Assembly (NCBI RefSeq): GCF_017377655.1
Contig: NZ_JAFREL010000064.1
Coordinates: 1-64,000 of the forward strand
Length of the DNA: 64,000 nt
Source: Candidatus Enterococcus ferrettii
GTDB lineage: Bacteria > Bacillota > Bacilli > Lactobacillales > Enterococcaceae
Direction: 5' to 3'
Position numbers and translations under genes: made by a program
In this document: positions 52,272 through 60,491 of the stretch, in pieces
How the letters are laid out: each line of letters begins with the position of its first letter
How positions within the stretch are numbered: the first letter of the stretch is position 1
Notes under the pieces: model-generated
What the model saw: the letters and a program-made list of their open reading frames with translations, nothing else
Databases searched by the model: none
What the model was told of the DNA's origin: nothing

Positions 52272-53345
52272 ATGTATAAAACAGTCTTTGTAAAACCGGG
52301 AAATAAAGGTTGGGGTGTTGGATTAACCTTAGTACCATCAGAGAAAAAGAATAAAGTTGTCTCAGTTACCGGCGGCGGCATCCATCCGGTAGCGCAGCAG
52401 ATCGCAAACCTAACAGGCTGTGAAGCTTGTGACGGCTTTAAAAATGCAATTCCCGAGGATGAAACACTTTGTGCAGTTATCGACTGCGGTGGAACAGCGC
52501 GGATCGGGGTTTATCCGATGAAACGTATCCCAACTGTGGATATTTTACCGTCCTCACCATCAGGACCTTTAGCAAAACATATTACTGAAGATATCTTCGT
52601 TTCTGGTGTACGCCCAGAAGATGTAGCCTTAGTAGAAAATGCAGACTTAGAAGACCGCCAAATGGCAGGTATCGACCATGCCCATGCAACGGGGGCAGAC
52701 TCTGCAGCAGCAACCGAAGCAATTATCACTAAGCAAGACGAAGGACGCGAATCAGAAGAAGAGTTCCGGGAAAGATATTCGAAAATCAAAGAAGAACACA
52801 AGCAAGAAGTAGCAAAAAAAGACAGCTTCTTAGTTAGCTTCTCTCGGGGAATCGGGAGTATTATGGGAACCTTCTACCAATCTGGTCGTGACGCAGTGGA
52901 CATGCTATTGAAAAATATCATTCCATTTATGGCCTTTATCAGTATGATGGTAGGGATTATTAACTACACAGGTGTCGGCGACTGGCTGGCAAATGTCTTG
53001 TCTCCACTAGCAGGCTCACTGCCAGGAATGATCGCCTTGTCGCTAATTTGTACGATTCCGATTTTGTCGCCAATCTTAGGCCCAGGTGCGGTAATTTCAC
53101 AGGTAATCGGGGTGCTGATTGGTACACAGATTGCAAATGGCTCTATTCCAGTACAGTATGCATTGCCTGCCCTGTTTGCAATTAATGGACATGCTGGTTG
53201 TGACTTCATTCCGGTTGGTTTATCATTAGGAGAGGCGAAACCTGAAACCGTAGCCATCGGTGTTCCAGCAATTTTATATGGCCGGATGTTAACTGGATTT
53301 ACTGCAGTAATCCTAGCTTGGCTGGCAAGTTTCGGTATGTATTAA
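52272..53345 (+). CDS. srlE: PTS glucitol-family EIIBC (operon B)
   Basis: A 357-residue EIIBC with phospho-cysteine in AVIDCGGTARIG near residue 76. The second Cys of the usual TARCG is Ile here. A long acidic and Ala-rich linker (about residues 123-180) is larger than in the paralogues, and the membrane domain has LSPILGPGAVI and [20 protein letters not shown]. The start follows AAGGAGGA. The extra linker length is the main difference from operon A. Confidence 0.94.
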   Translation: MYKTVFVKPGNKGWGVGLTLVPSEKKNKVVSVTGGGIHPVAQQIANLTGCEACDGFKNAIPEDETLCAVIDCGGTARIGVYPMKRIPTVDILPSSPSGPLAKHITEDIFVSGVRPEDVALVENADLEDRQMAGIDHAHATGADSAAATEAIITKQDEGRESEEEFRERYSKIKEEHKQEVAKKDSFLVSFSRGIGSIMGTFYQSGRDAVDMLLKNIIPFMAFISMMVGIINYTGVGDWLANVLSPLAGSLPGMIALSLICTIPILSPILGPGAVISQVIGVLIGTQIANGSIPVQYALPALFAINGHAGCDFIPVGLSLGEAKPETVAIGVPAILYGRMLTGFTAVILAWLASFGMY

Positions 53346-53374
53346 AAAGAGAATGAATGGGAGCGAATAACTAA

Positions 53375-53728
53375 ATGGTAAAAACGAAGATTATAGAAAT
53401 TGGCAGCATGGTACCAGCTTTTGAAGAAGAACAGTTAATTATTCTTTTTGGTCCAAAAGCAACGGCTGAATTAAGAGATATCTGTTTGATTCATGACTTT
53501 GAAGATACACCAAAGGATGCTTTAAAAGTTGGAGGCAAAATAAAATTCGGAGATCAAGAATTTACAATTGATGAAGTTGGCTCTCAGGCGAACGCAAATT
53601 TTGAAGAATTAGGTCATATTTCCATCTACTTCCGCAACGAAGTCGGGGATGTTCTACCAGGCGCAATCATTGTAAGCCCTGGCGGATTTCCAAAATTTGA
53701 TGTTGGCGATACAATTGAAGTATTGTAA
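53375..53728 (+). CDS. srlB: PTS glucitol-family EIIA (operon B)
   Basis: A 117-residue EIIA with the conserved His after Cys (CLIHDFED near residue 43) and LGHISIYF near residue 81. It is very similar to the operon A EIIA, so the two may exchange between systems. It ends the transport part of operon B and is followed by a terminator that separates it from the SorC gene. Confidence 0.94.
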   Translation: MVKTKIIEIGSMVPAFEEEQLIILFGPKATAELRDICLIHDFEDTPKDALKVGGKIKFGDQEFTIDEVGSQANANFEELGHISIYFRNEVGDVLPGAIIVSPGGFPKFDVGDTIEVL

Positions 53729-53738
53729 TTAAACGCGA

Positions 53739-53770
53739 CCTCCCTTACACTCTAAGGGAGGCTTTTTTTT
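53739..53770 (+). terminator. Intrinsic terminator of operon B
   Basis: CCTCCCTTA (53739-53747) pairs with TAAGGGAGG (53753-53761) followed by eight T. A second small hairpin (AAAAGCTT/AAGCTTTT, 53795-53813) lies between it and the SorC gene. Confidence 0.93.
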
Positions 53771-53832
53771 CAATATCCAGCTTCACAAAATAGGAAAAGC
53801 TTGCGAAGCTTTTACGGCGAGGGGCGTTTAGG

Positions 53833-54801
53833 ATGGAAAAGGGTAAAAATAATAATCGAGACTTAGTAAAAGTAGCAACCATGTACCATAAGGAAAACAT
53901 GAAGCAGTCGGACATTGCAAAGCGCTTAGGGATTTCACGATCATTGGTTTCCAAATATCTGATTGATGCAAAGAATCAAGGAATTGTGGAGATTTACATC
54001 AAAAGCGAAAGCGCTTACTCTGTTGAACTGGAGCTTCAATTGGAGCAGCTTTTCGGATTAACCAAGGCAGTGGTTCTAGATACCAGCACCCTGCGAGAAA
54101 ATGAAATCGAAAAAATCATTATCCAAACAGCGATTACCGCCTATAAAAGGGACATCGCCAAAGCTGAAAAGATCGGCTTGTCATGGGGGAAAATTTTACG
54201 TCGATTTGTTGATGAATATCCTTACGAAAATCATCCGGACGCGTGTATCATTCCTTTGATTGGGGGGATGGGTTCTGATTATGTCGATATCCATTCCAAT
54301 CAATTGGCCTACGATCTAGCCAGAAAGCTGCGAGCCAAGTGCAAATTCTTATACGCCCCGGCTTTGGTGGACAATCCGCTGATTAAGGACAATTTAATTA
54401 ACAATGTAGCCATCAAAGATGTACTGGAAGCCGGCAGAGATGTCGATATGGCAATTGTTGGTTTGGCTTCACCGTTTTCTGACAGCAACACTATGACCGA
54501 AATTGGGTATATCAATGAAGAAGATATTCGGATACTTGCTGATGCTCAGGTGGTTGGAGATATTAATTCCAAATTCTTTGATGCAGAAGGGAAAGAGGTT
54601 GTGTGTACGATTAACGAGAACGTCATTGGCGTTAGCTTGGAAAGTATTCGCAATATTCCTAAAGTCGCGACTATTTGTTACGAAGATACCAAGAAGGAAA
54701 CGTTATATGTGGCGATGAAATCTAAGGTCTTCAACTGTGTGACCGTGACCGACGCATTAGCAGAGTATTTGATTAATCGGATACAGCAAGAAGGAAGTTA
54801 A
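53833..54801 (+). CDS. SorC-family transcriptional regulator (copy 3, operon B)
   Basis: A 322-residue SorC paralogue with HTH MKQSDIAKRLGISRSLVSK and effector-domain motifs SWGKILRRF and LIGGMGSDYVDIHSNQL. It follows operon B after a strong terminator, so it is expressed at a low read-through level or from its own weak promoter. No clear promoter was found in the 60-nt gap. The ribosome site is weak (GAGGGG, distant). It is the likely reader of the palindrome at 49968. A terminator follows. Confidence 0.92.
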   Translation: MEKGKNNNRDLVKVATMYHKENMKQSDIAKRLGISRSLVSKYLIDAKNQGIVEIYIKSESAYSVELELQLEQLFGLTKAVVLDTSTLRENEIEKIIIQTAITAYKRDIAKAEKIGLSWGKILRRFVDEYPYENHPDACIIPLIGGMGSDYVDIHSNQLAYDLARKLRAKCKFLYAPALVDNPLIKDNLINNVAIKDVLEAGRDVDMAIVGLASPFSDSNTMTEIGYINEEDIRILADAQVVGDINSKFFDAEGKEVVCTINENVIGVSLESIRNIPKVATICYEDTKKETLYVAMKSKVFNCVTVTDALAEYLINRIQQEGS

Positions 54802-54806
54802 ATAGT

Positions 54807-54851
54807 AAAAACCTCATTATCAGCAGAAGACCGCTGTGTAATGAGGTTTTT
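54807..54851. terminator. Bidirectional terminator after SorC copy 3
   Basis: AAAAACCTCATTA (54807-54819) pairs with TAATGAGGTTTTT (54839-54851), with an inner AGCAG/CTGCT-like stem. It has A on one side and T on the other, so it works for both converging genes. Confidence 0.92.
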
Positions 54852-54870
54852 AATTTATTATAGAAAAATT

Positions 54871-55584
54871 TTATGAGACTAAGAGATGTTTCAATTGCAG
54901 CAGTTCATCTTCCGTGAAGGACAATTCTCGGAGGTAGTTGCCGATTGTCCCGTAGGCAGCATGAAATTTTTGATGAAACTGCTCCATGATTTCGGGATAA
55001 GAGTGGTAAACATTCAGCAGTTGTTTATTCTGTAAAATGCGGGAATCATGCTTAATGTAGGTATAAGAAACCTGATAATCAGCAATAATCTCTTCAATTA
55101 ATACCCCTTGCAGCAATAAAATCAATTAAATAACAACGCCGGTACGGTCCTTCCCAGCACTGCAATGAATGACTAGCGGATAATGCTCTTTTTGCAGCAA
55201 CAGATGAAACAGCCGGCCAATTTCTGCTCTCCCACCTTCAACATACTCCAAATAACGTTCACTCATAAAGTAAGGATCCGTTGTTTGAGTGCTTAATTCA
55301 GCCGCTCGACCACGATCCTGCTGGCCGCTGAGGTTAATGGAATAATAATGGTTTATTTCATCTTTATAAGGATTGGGTTCTCGTTCTAATTCAGCAGGTG
55401 CCCGCAAATCAATAATGGTTTGAAGATTCAGCTTTTGCATAAGCTGCTGATCAGCAGGAGTGGGACCAAAGAGCATACTAGAACGATAAATGAACCCCTC
55501 AAGCGTTTGTTTTCCCAGAGCGGTATTGTATCCACCGACATCTCTAAAATTGACAATCTCCTCAAACTTGATTCGATTTCCCAT
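54871..55584 (-). pseudogene. Tyrosine-protein phosphatase interrupted by an in-frame stop
   Basis: Two - strand frames in the same register (55584-55126 and 55125-54871) together encode a dual-specificity/tyrosine phosphatase of about 237 residues. The first part has FRDVGGYNT near residue 11 and the complete active-site loop HCSAGKDRTGV near residue 140. Four codons later a TAA (55128-55126) interrupts it, and the C-terminal helices continue in frame. There is no frameshift, so a single base change or a sequencing error explains it. The start at 55584 follows AAGGGGG. A product ending just after the catalytic loop would lack the closing helices and is probably inactive. Confidence 0.8.
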
Positions 55585-55626
55585 GTCATTCCCCCTTGCT
55601 GGAAGCTTACCATAGAACAATATTTG

Positions 55627-55641
55627 TTGAAAACGTTTTTA
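55627..55641 (+). promoter_or_regulatory. cre site between phosphatase and ABC importer
   Basis: TTGAAAACGTTTTTA matches cre at 14 of 15 positions. It lies in the gap between two diverging units and could control either the phosphatase or the importer. Confidence 0.55.
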
Positions 55642-55753
55642 CATAATATTTACAATCCTTTACTTAAACCTTACGTGGAGTTAACCATGAATTGAAATGA
55701 GTCCGCTAGAATAGGTGATGCTAGAAAGCAATTAATTTAAGGGGGCTATTTAA

Positions 55754-56821
55754 GTGAAAAGGTTTAAAAAAGTATTGTTTTTGAGTTTGGCAGTTGTTGC
55801 GTTGGCTGCATGCGGGTCGAATCCAGCCGCTAATATGGAGGAAAGCTCGTCAAAAGCTGAAAATTCGTCGGAATCCACTGATCAAAAAGCGAAGTCTGAT
55901 ACTGGCGAGTTCACCTTATATACCTCCCAACCAGAAGAAGATGTTGCAAAGCTGGTAGAGACATTTAATGAAGAATATCCTGACATCAAGGTAAATGTTT
56001 TTCGTTCAGGAACAGAGGAAGTTATTTCTAAAGTTTTAGCTGAAAAACAAACTGGCAAAATTCAAGCAGATGCGTTGCTGGTATCGGACAGCTTTACTTT
56101 TGAAAATCTAGCAGAGGAAGATTTATTGCAACCCTATGAATCAAAAGAGTTGGCAGAAATTCCGGAAGAGTATGTGGATGATGAAAATTTATATACAGGA
56201 ACGAAATTAATCGTAACTGGCTTAGCTGTAAATACTGACATGGTAGATGCAAATGATATTAAGGGTTTCGCTGATATGACAGACAAACAAGTAAAAGGCC
56301 AAACCATGATTCCAAGTCCGCTGTATTCAGGAGCAGCTTCCCTGAATTTATCGATTTTGACGCAGCAGGAAAAAATCGGCTGGGACTTTTATGAGGCATT
56401 AAAAGACAATGAAGTATTTGTAGGACAAGGAAACGGAACGGTTCGTGATGCATTGATTAATGGGGAACAAGGCATCGGAATGCTGGTTGACTATATGGCT
56501 AATCGTGCGAAGCAAGACGGAGCACCAATAGAGTTTGTTTATCCAGAAGAAGGTGCACTCTATGTAACTGAACCAATCGGTATTATTAAGGATACGGCCA
56601 ACGCTGCGCCTGCAGAAACGTTTGTTGATTTCGTTCTTTCAAAAGAAGGCCAGACGGCTGCTTCTAAAATGGGCTATACTCCAGTACGCCAAGGCGTAGC
56701 TGCACCAGAAGGGTTAAAAGGAGTCGAAGATATCGACCCAATGCCTTTCGATGAAAGCAAAGTTTTGGAAAATCGAGATGCCGATAAAGAAAAATTTGCA
56801 GAACTATTTGGTCAAAATTAA
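55754..56821 (+). CDS. ABC transporter substrate-binding lipoprotein (Fe3+/2-AEP-like family)
   Basis: A 355-residue exported lipoprotein. A signal peptide of about 19 residues ends in the lipobox LAAC, and a Ser/Glu-rich tether follows to about residue 50. The mature fold begins with FTLYTSQPEEDVAKLVETF and FRSGTEEVISK, as in extracellular iron(III)-type and phosphonate-type binding proteins. The GTG start follows AAGGGGG. It is the first gene of an importer operon with a fused permease, an ATPase and a metallophosphoesterase. The iron-ligand tyrosines cannot be assigned, so an organic phosphate or phosphonate is as likely as iron. Confidence 0.9.
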   Translation: MKRFKKVLFLSLAVVALAACGSNPAANMEESSSKAENSSESTDQKAKSDTGEFTLYTSQPEEDVAKLVETFNEEYPDIKVNVFRSGTEEVISKVLAEKQTGKIQADALLVSDSFTFENLAEEDLLQPYESKELAEIPEEYVDDENLYTGTKLIVTGLAVNTDMVDANDIKGFADMTDKQVKGQTMIPSPLYSGAASLNLSILTQQEKIGWDFYEALKDNEVFVGQGNGTVRDALINGEQGIGMLVDYMANRAKQDGAPIEFVYPEEGALYVTEPIGIIKDTANAAPAETFVDFVLSKEGQTAASKMGYTPVRQGVAAPEGLKGVEDIDPMPFDESKVLENRDADKEKFAELFGQN

Positions 56822-56843
56822 GGAAAGATAAGGAGTTTTTCAT

Positions 56844-58499
56844 ATGTCCAAACCTATAAAGGGATTCCATTCTCTGCTCTTTTTTCTGATAGGTTTGTGT
56901 GTATTTATTTTGCCGCTATTCACGTTGTTTAAAATGGCGTTTGAAGCTGAGGGTTCACTGAACCTTCAGAATTTCAACGCCGTTTTTCATTCAGTCAGAA
57001 CGGTCGGAGCGATCAAAAATACACTCATTATTGCTGTGGCTTCAACAATTATATCCGGTCTGTTTGGTGGAATAATGGCAGTAATCGTTGCTTATACCAA
57101 CATTCAAATGAAACGGTTAATTGAAACGATGGTTATTTTACCTTACGTGATTCCAGGCTATGTAGTGACATTGTCTTGGACTTCGTTATTCTCAGCAAAT
57201 GGGCCGATTAATCGTTTATTACTAGAGTTATCGCTGTCCAAGATTAATATGTATTCAATCGGCGGAATTATTTTTGTGATGGGGCTTAGTAATGCTGCCT
57301 TGGTTTATTTGAATCTAGTAGATATTTTGCGCAAGATTCCCCGAGAGCAAGAATGGGCGTCGCTGATTTCAGGCTATTCGGTAAAAGCGACACTGAGAAA
57401 TATCAATTTGCGCAGTGTGCTGTCGCCAATCATTAGTGGGATTGTTTTAGCTTTTTTGAGTTCAATAGATAATTTTGCCATTCCGGTTACGTTGGGAAGT
57501 TCCGCAGGGATTCAAGTATTAAGCACGTATATTTATGAAAAGGCAATCGGTTTTGGTCCCAACAGCTTTAATGAAGCGGCGGTGTTATCCATCATCTTAG
57601 CTAGCTTATCCTTTGTGACCTTGTTTATTCAATGGCTGTTACTGAGAAGGACAAAAAGTTTGGAGACGGCCCCGCTGAACCATGAACCTCGTATATTATT
57701 ATCAGAAGGAAAACGAAAAGCTTTGCAGTTTGGTCTGCTGTTACTACTGTTTTGTATCAATATTGTTCCGCTGATTTTTATGATGCTCTCCTCTTTCCAT
57801 TCGGGATACGTGAAATCCATTTTCGATATTTCGCATATGAGTCTGAAAAACTATCGGTTTATTTTAACCGCCCCAAGTATGTATCAGGGCTTTATTACCA
57901 GCTTTACGATCACGATTGCAGCTATCATTCTCTGTGTTCTTTTAGGCGTGTGGGTGATGCATTACAAACAGCGGGTAAATGCTAAGGCAACATTGCCCAT
58001 TGAGCTGGGAGCCTCGCTAACCTATTCAACGCCCGGAATTGTCCTAGCTTTGAGTATGATTTTTTACTGGAATCAGGTTCCAAATGTTTACGGCACGTTG
58101 AAAATCTTGCTGATTGCCTACGTAACTCGCTATGCCTTACTGCTGCTGCGGGGAAGTAATACCGCCTTTTTAGCTGTCGATAGTGAGTTGGAGGAGGCCG
58201 CATTAGTTTCTGGCTCTAGTCATTGGGAAAAATGGCGGCGAATTCTGTTGCCTATGATTAAACATCAATTGTTTGCCAGTTCATTTTTGATGTTCGTCGG
58301 AGCGTTTACCGAGCTGACTCTGTCTTCTTTACTAGCAGCAGCAGGAACAAAAACGGTTGGTTTGACTATTTTTAATTTACAAACGAGTGGAGACAACAGC
58401 CTGGCTCAGGCCTATTCAGTAATAGTAACCTTGTTTATCTTAGTAATTTTAAGTATTCGTTCCAGTTTGGAGAAAAAAGGGAGGGTAACGAATGACTAA
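56844..58499 (+). CDS. ABC transporter permease, duplicated domain (FbpB/ThiP type)
   Basis: A 551-residue membrane protein with two homologous halves of about six helices each. The ATPase-contact loops are visible as REQEWASLISGYSVKATLRN near residue 170 and ELEEAALVSGSSHWEKWRRI near residue 450. This fused form is typical for iron(III), thiamine and 2-aminoethylphosphonate importers. It lies 23 nt after the binding protein and overlaps the ATPase gene by 8 nt. Confidence 0.93.
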   Translation: MSKPIKGFHSLLFFLIGLCVFILPLFTLFKMAFEAEGSLNLQNFNAVFHSVRTVGAIKNTLIIAVASTIISGLFGGIMAVIVAYTNIQMKRLIETMVILPYVIPGYVVTLSWTSLFSANGPINRLLLELSLSKINMYSIGGIIFVMGLSNAALVYLNLVDILRKIPREQEWASLISGYSVKATLRNINLRSVLSPIISGIVLAFLSSIDNFAIPVTLGSSAGIQVLSTYIYEKAIGFGPNSFNEAAVLSIILASLSFVTLFIQWLLLRRTKSLETAPLNHEPRILLSEGKRKALQFGLLLLLFCINIVPLIFMMLSSFHSGYVKSIFDISHMSLKNYRFILTAPSMYQGFITSFTITIAAIILCVLLGVWVMHYKQRVNAKATLPIELGASLTYSTPGIVLALSMIFYWNQVPNVYGTLKILLIAYVTRYALLLLRGSNTAFLAVDSELEEAALVSGSSHWEKWRRILLPMIKHQLFASSFLMFVGAFTELTLSSLLAAAGTKTVGLTIFNLQTSGDNSLAQAYSVIVTLFILVILSIRSSLEKKGRVTND

Positions 58500-59544
58500 G
58501 CTGATTGTAGAAAAATTGTCCAAAATTTATTCGACAGCTACCGCCTTAGAATCTATTGATTTAGCGATCGATCAAAATGAATTTATCGCAATTTTAGGAC
58601 CTTCAGGTTGTGGGAAGACAACGTTGTTACGTTGTATCGCTGGTTTTGTCGAGCCTACCAGTGGTTCTATTCAGTTCAATGAGCAGGCCTTTTATCAAAA
58701 TAGTCGCCAAATCCCTGTAAATGAGCGGGAACTTGGGATGGTCTTCCAACAATTTGCCCTGTGGCCACACATGAATGTGCTGCAGCATTTGTTGTATCCT
58801 CTAAACAGCAGCAAGCACAAGCAGCTGCTGTCACAAAAGGAAAAAGAAGAGCGTATTGCTGAAATTTTAACCCTAGTAGAATTAACGAACTTTAAGGAAC
58901 GGTTTCCCAATGAATTATCCGGTGGACAGAAGCAGCGGGTGGCTTTAGCCAGAGCAATCGTTTCAAAGCCGCAGCTGCTGTTAATGGATGAGCCGTTAAG
59001 TGCACTAGATGCTCATCTGAAGGAAACCATGATCCGCGAAATCAAGAAAATCCATCAAGCAACCCAAGCAACGATTCTATATGTCACACACGACCAGAAG
59101 GAAGCAATGGCTTTGGCTGATCGAATCATTGTAATGAATCAAGGGAAGATTGAACAATTTGATACGCCTTATAATCTCTATCATTATCCGGCCTCTGAAT
59201 TTGTTGCTGACTTTGTCGGCAAAGCCCAGCTTATCCAAGGAAATTGGCAGGGGTCACAGTTCTATCCTGCGGGCACCGATACTGAATTTTTCTGGACAGG
59301 CCAGGAGGTGCATCCGCATTTTAGGCAGCAGCAAACCTATCCTGTTCATCCTGAAGATTTTGTCCTCTCAGCAGATCAGGGACTAACGGTTCAAGTAATC
59401 GACAAACAATTTTTAGGACGAGAAACACAATACACCGTTCAACTGCAGCAGCAGGAAATGGTTATTTTGTCTCAAGATGCCCAAGCAGCCGAGATTGGGG
59501 ACCAAGTAAGGATCAATCGGAAAGGCTATCAACTATGCGGTTAA
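58492..59544 (+). CDS. ABC transporter ATP-binding protein
   Basis: A 350-residue ATPase with Walker A (LGPSGCGKTTLLR near residue 34), the Q-loop region MVFQQFALWPHM, signature LSGGQKQRVALARA near residue 143, Walker B (LLLMDEPLSALDAH) and the switch His in YVTHDQKEA. The C-terminal 110 residues form a TOBE-like domain as in spermidine/iron/2-AEP importers. It overlaps both neighbours, so the operon is translationally coupled. Confidence 0.95.
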   Translation: MTKLIVEKLSKIYSTATALESIDLAIDQNEFIAILGPSGCGKTTLLRCIAGFVEPTSGSIQFNEQAFYQNSRQIPVNERELGMVFQQFALWPHMNVLQHLLYPLNSSKHKQLLSQKEKEERIAEILTLVELTNFKERFPNELSGGQKQRVALARAIVSKPQLLLMDEPLSALDAHLKETMIREIKKIHQATQATILYVTHDQKEAMALADRIIVMNQGKIEQFDTPYNLYHYPASEFVADFVGKAQLIQGNWQGSQFYPAGTDTEFFWTGQEVHPHFRQQQTYPVHPEDFVLSADQGLTVQVIDKQFLGRETQYTVQLQQQEMVILSQDAQAAEIGDQVRINRKGYQLCG

Positions 59545-60428
59545 TGCATTCGGAAAAAAACTCAAGTAGTTTCCGTATCCTTCAATTCACTGATTTACAC
59601 CTGCGAACCTGGCCGCTGGACGAAGCGGATCAGCAGACTTTGCAAATGATTCAAGCGATGAGCAAGAAAGAACAGCCTGATTTGATTTTGTTTACCGGTG
59701 ATATTGTTTGGAGCACTATTGCCGACGCTCCCTTGGCCATATTTCAAGAGTTTATTGATTTTTGCAATACTTTAGAATTTCCGATTGCTCTAACTTATGG
59801 CAATCATGATTCCAATCACCCGGCTATTACGCGAGGAATGCTGCGACAAAAAGAAACGGACATCAAATCTTTGGCTGAAAAAAAGTGTTCGTTGATTGCT
59901 AATGATCGGGAGAGCTATGTATTGGAGATTTACAATTCAAACCAACTGAAGATTGAACAGCTCTTATTTATTATTGATTCTGGTGAATATACCGACAGCC
60001 CCTACAGCCGGTATGATTGGATCCTGCCCGAGCAAATCGAATGGTTTAAAACAACAGCTCGTTACTATCATAAACATAGCGCAGTGAAGAGTGCGTATAG
60101 TTTTTTGCACATTCCTTTGCAGGAGTTTATGGAGGCTTACCAAGTAAATCGTCCGATAAATAGTGTAGTGGGCGAGTTGCGAGTCGATAGTCCGGAGATC
60201 AATACTGGTTTCTTTGCCGCATTGTTGTTTGATCCTATAACTAAAGGAGTCTTTGCGGGTCATAACCATGATAATAATTTTCAGACGAATTATTTAGGAT
60301 TAGAAGTCGTATTTGGACAAGTTTCAGGCTACGGAGCGATTAGTCAAAACAGAAGGGGCGCTCGTTTAATTATTTTGGAGGAACAGCAGCTTCAGACTTC
60401 GATTCTATATGGTGAGAATTATTTTTAA
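59535..60428 (+). CDS. Calcineurin-like metallophosphoesterase
   Basis: A 297-residue phosphoesterase. Metal-ligand motifs appear in order: QFTDLHLR (near residue 16), FTGDIVWS, TYGNHDSN, HIPLQEF and GHNHDNNF near residue 240. No signal peptide is seen, so it acts inside the cell. The gene overlaps the ATPase by 10 nt, so the substrate is probably what the importer brings in: a phosphodiester or phosphomonoester of an organic molecule. An alternative ATG at 59544 removes the overlap. Confidence 0.92.
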   Translation: MRLMHSEKNSSSFRILQFTDLHLRTWPLDEADQQTLQMIQAMSKKEQPDLILFTGDIVWSTIADAPLAIFQEFIDFCNTLEFPIALTYGNHDSNHPAITRGMLRQKETDIKSLAEKKCSLIANDRESYVLEIYNSNQLKIEQLLFIIDSGEYTDSPYSRYDWILPEQIEWFKTTARYYHKHSAVKSAYSFLHIPLQEFMEAYQVNRPINSVVGELRVDSPEINTGFFAALLFDPITKGVFAGHNHDNNFQTNYLGLEVVFGQVSGYGAISQNRRGARLIILEEQQLQTSILYGENYF

Positions 60429-60440
60429 GACGGGATAAAA

Positions 60441-60484
60441 AAACGAAGCGAAAACCACCTATCAATGTGGTATCGCTTCGTTTA
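60441..60484. terminator. Bidirectional terminator between converging genes
   Basis: AAACGAAGCGA (60441-60451) pairs with TCGCTTCGTTT (60473-60483), with an inner CCAC/GTGG stem. It serves the ABC operon and the hydrolase on the - strand. Confidence 0.92.
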
Positions 60485-60491
60485 ATTTATT

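Noticed and set aside
53795..53813. Perfect small palindrome AAAAGCTT-GCG-AAGCTTTT before SorC copy 3
   Set aside because: It could be a second terminator or an operator. The 8-bp AT-rich stem with a 3-nt loop is not convincing alone, so it is noted under the operon B terminator.
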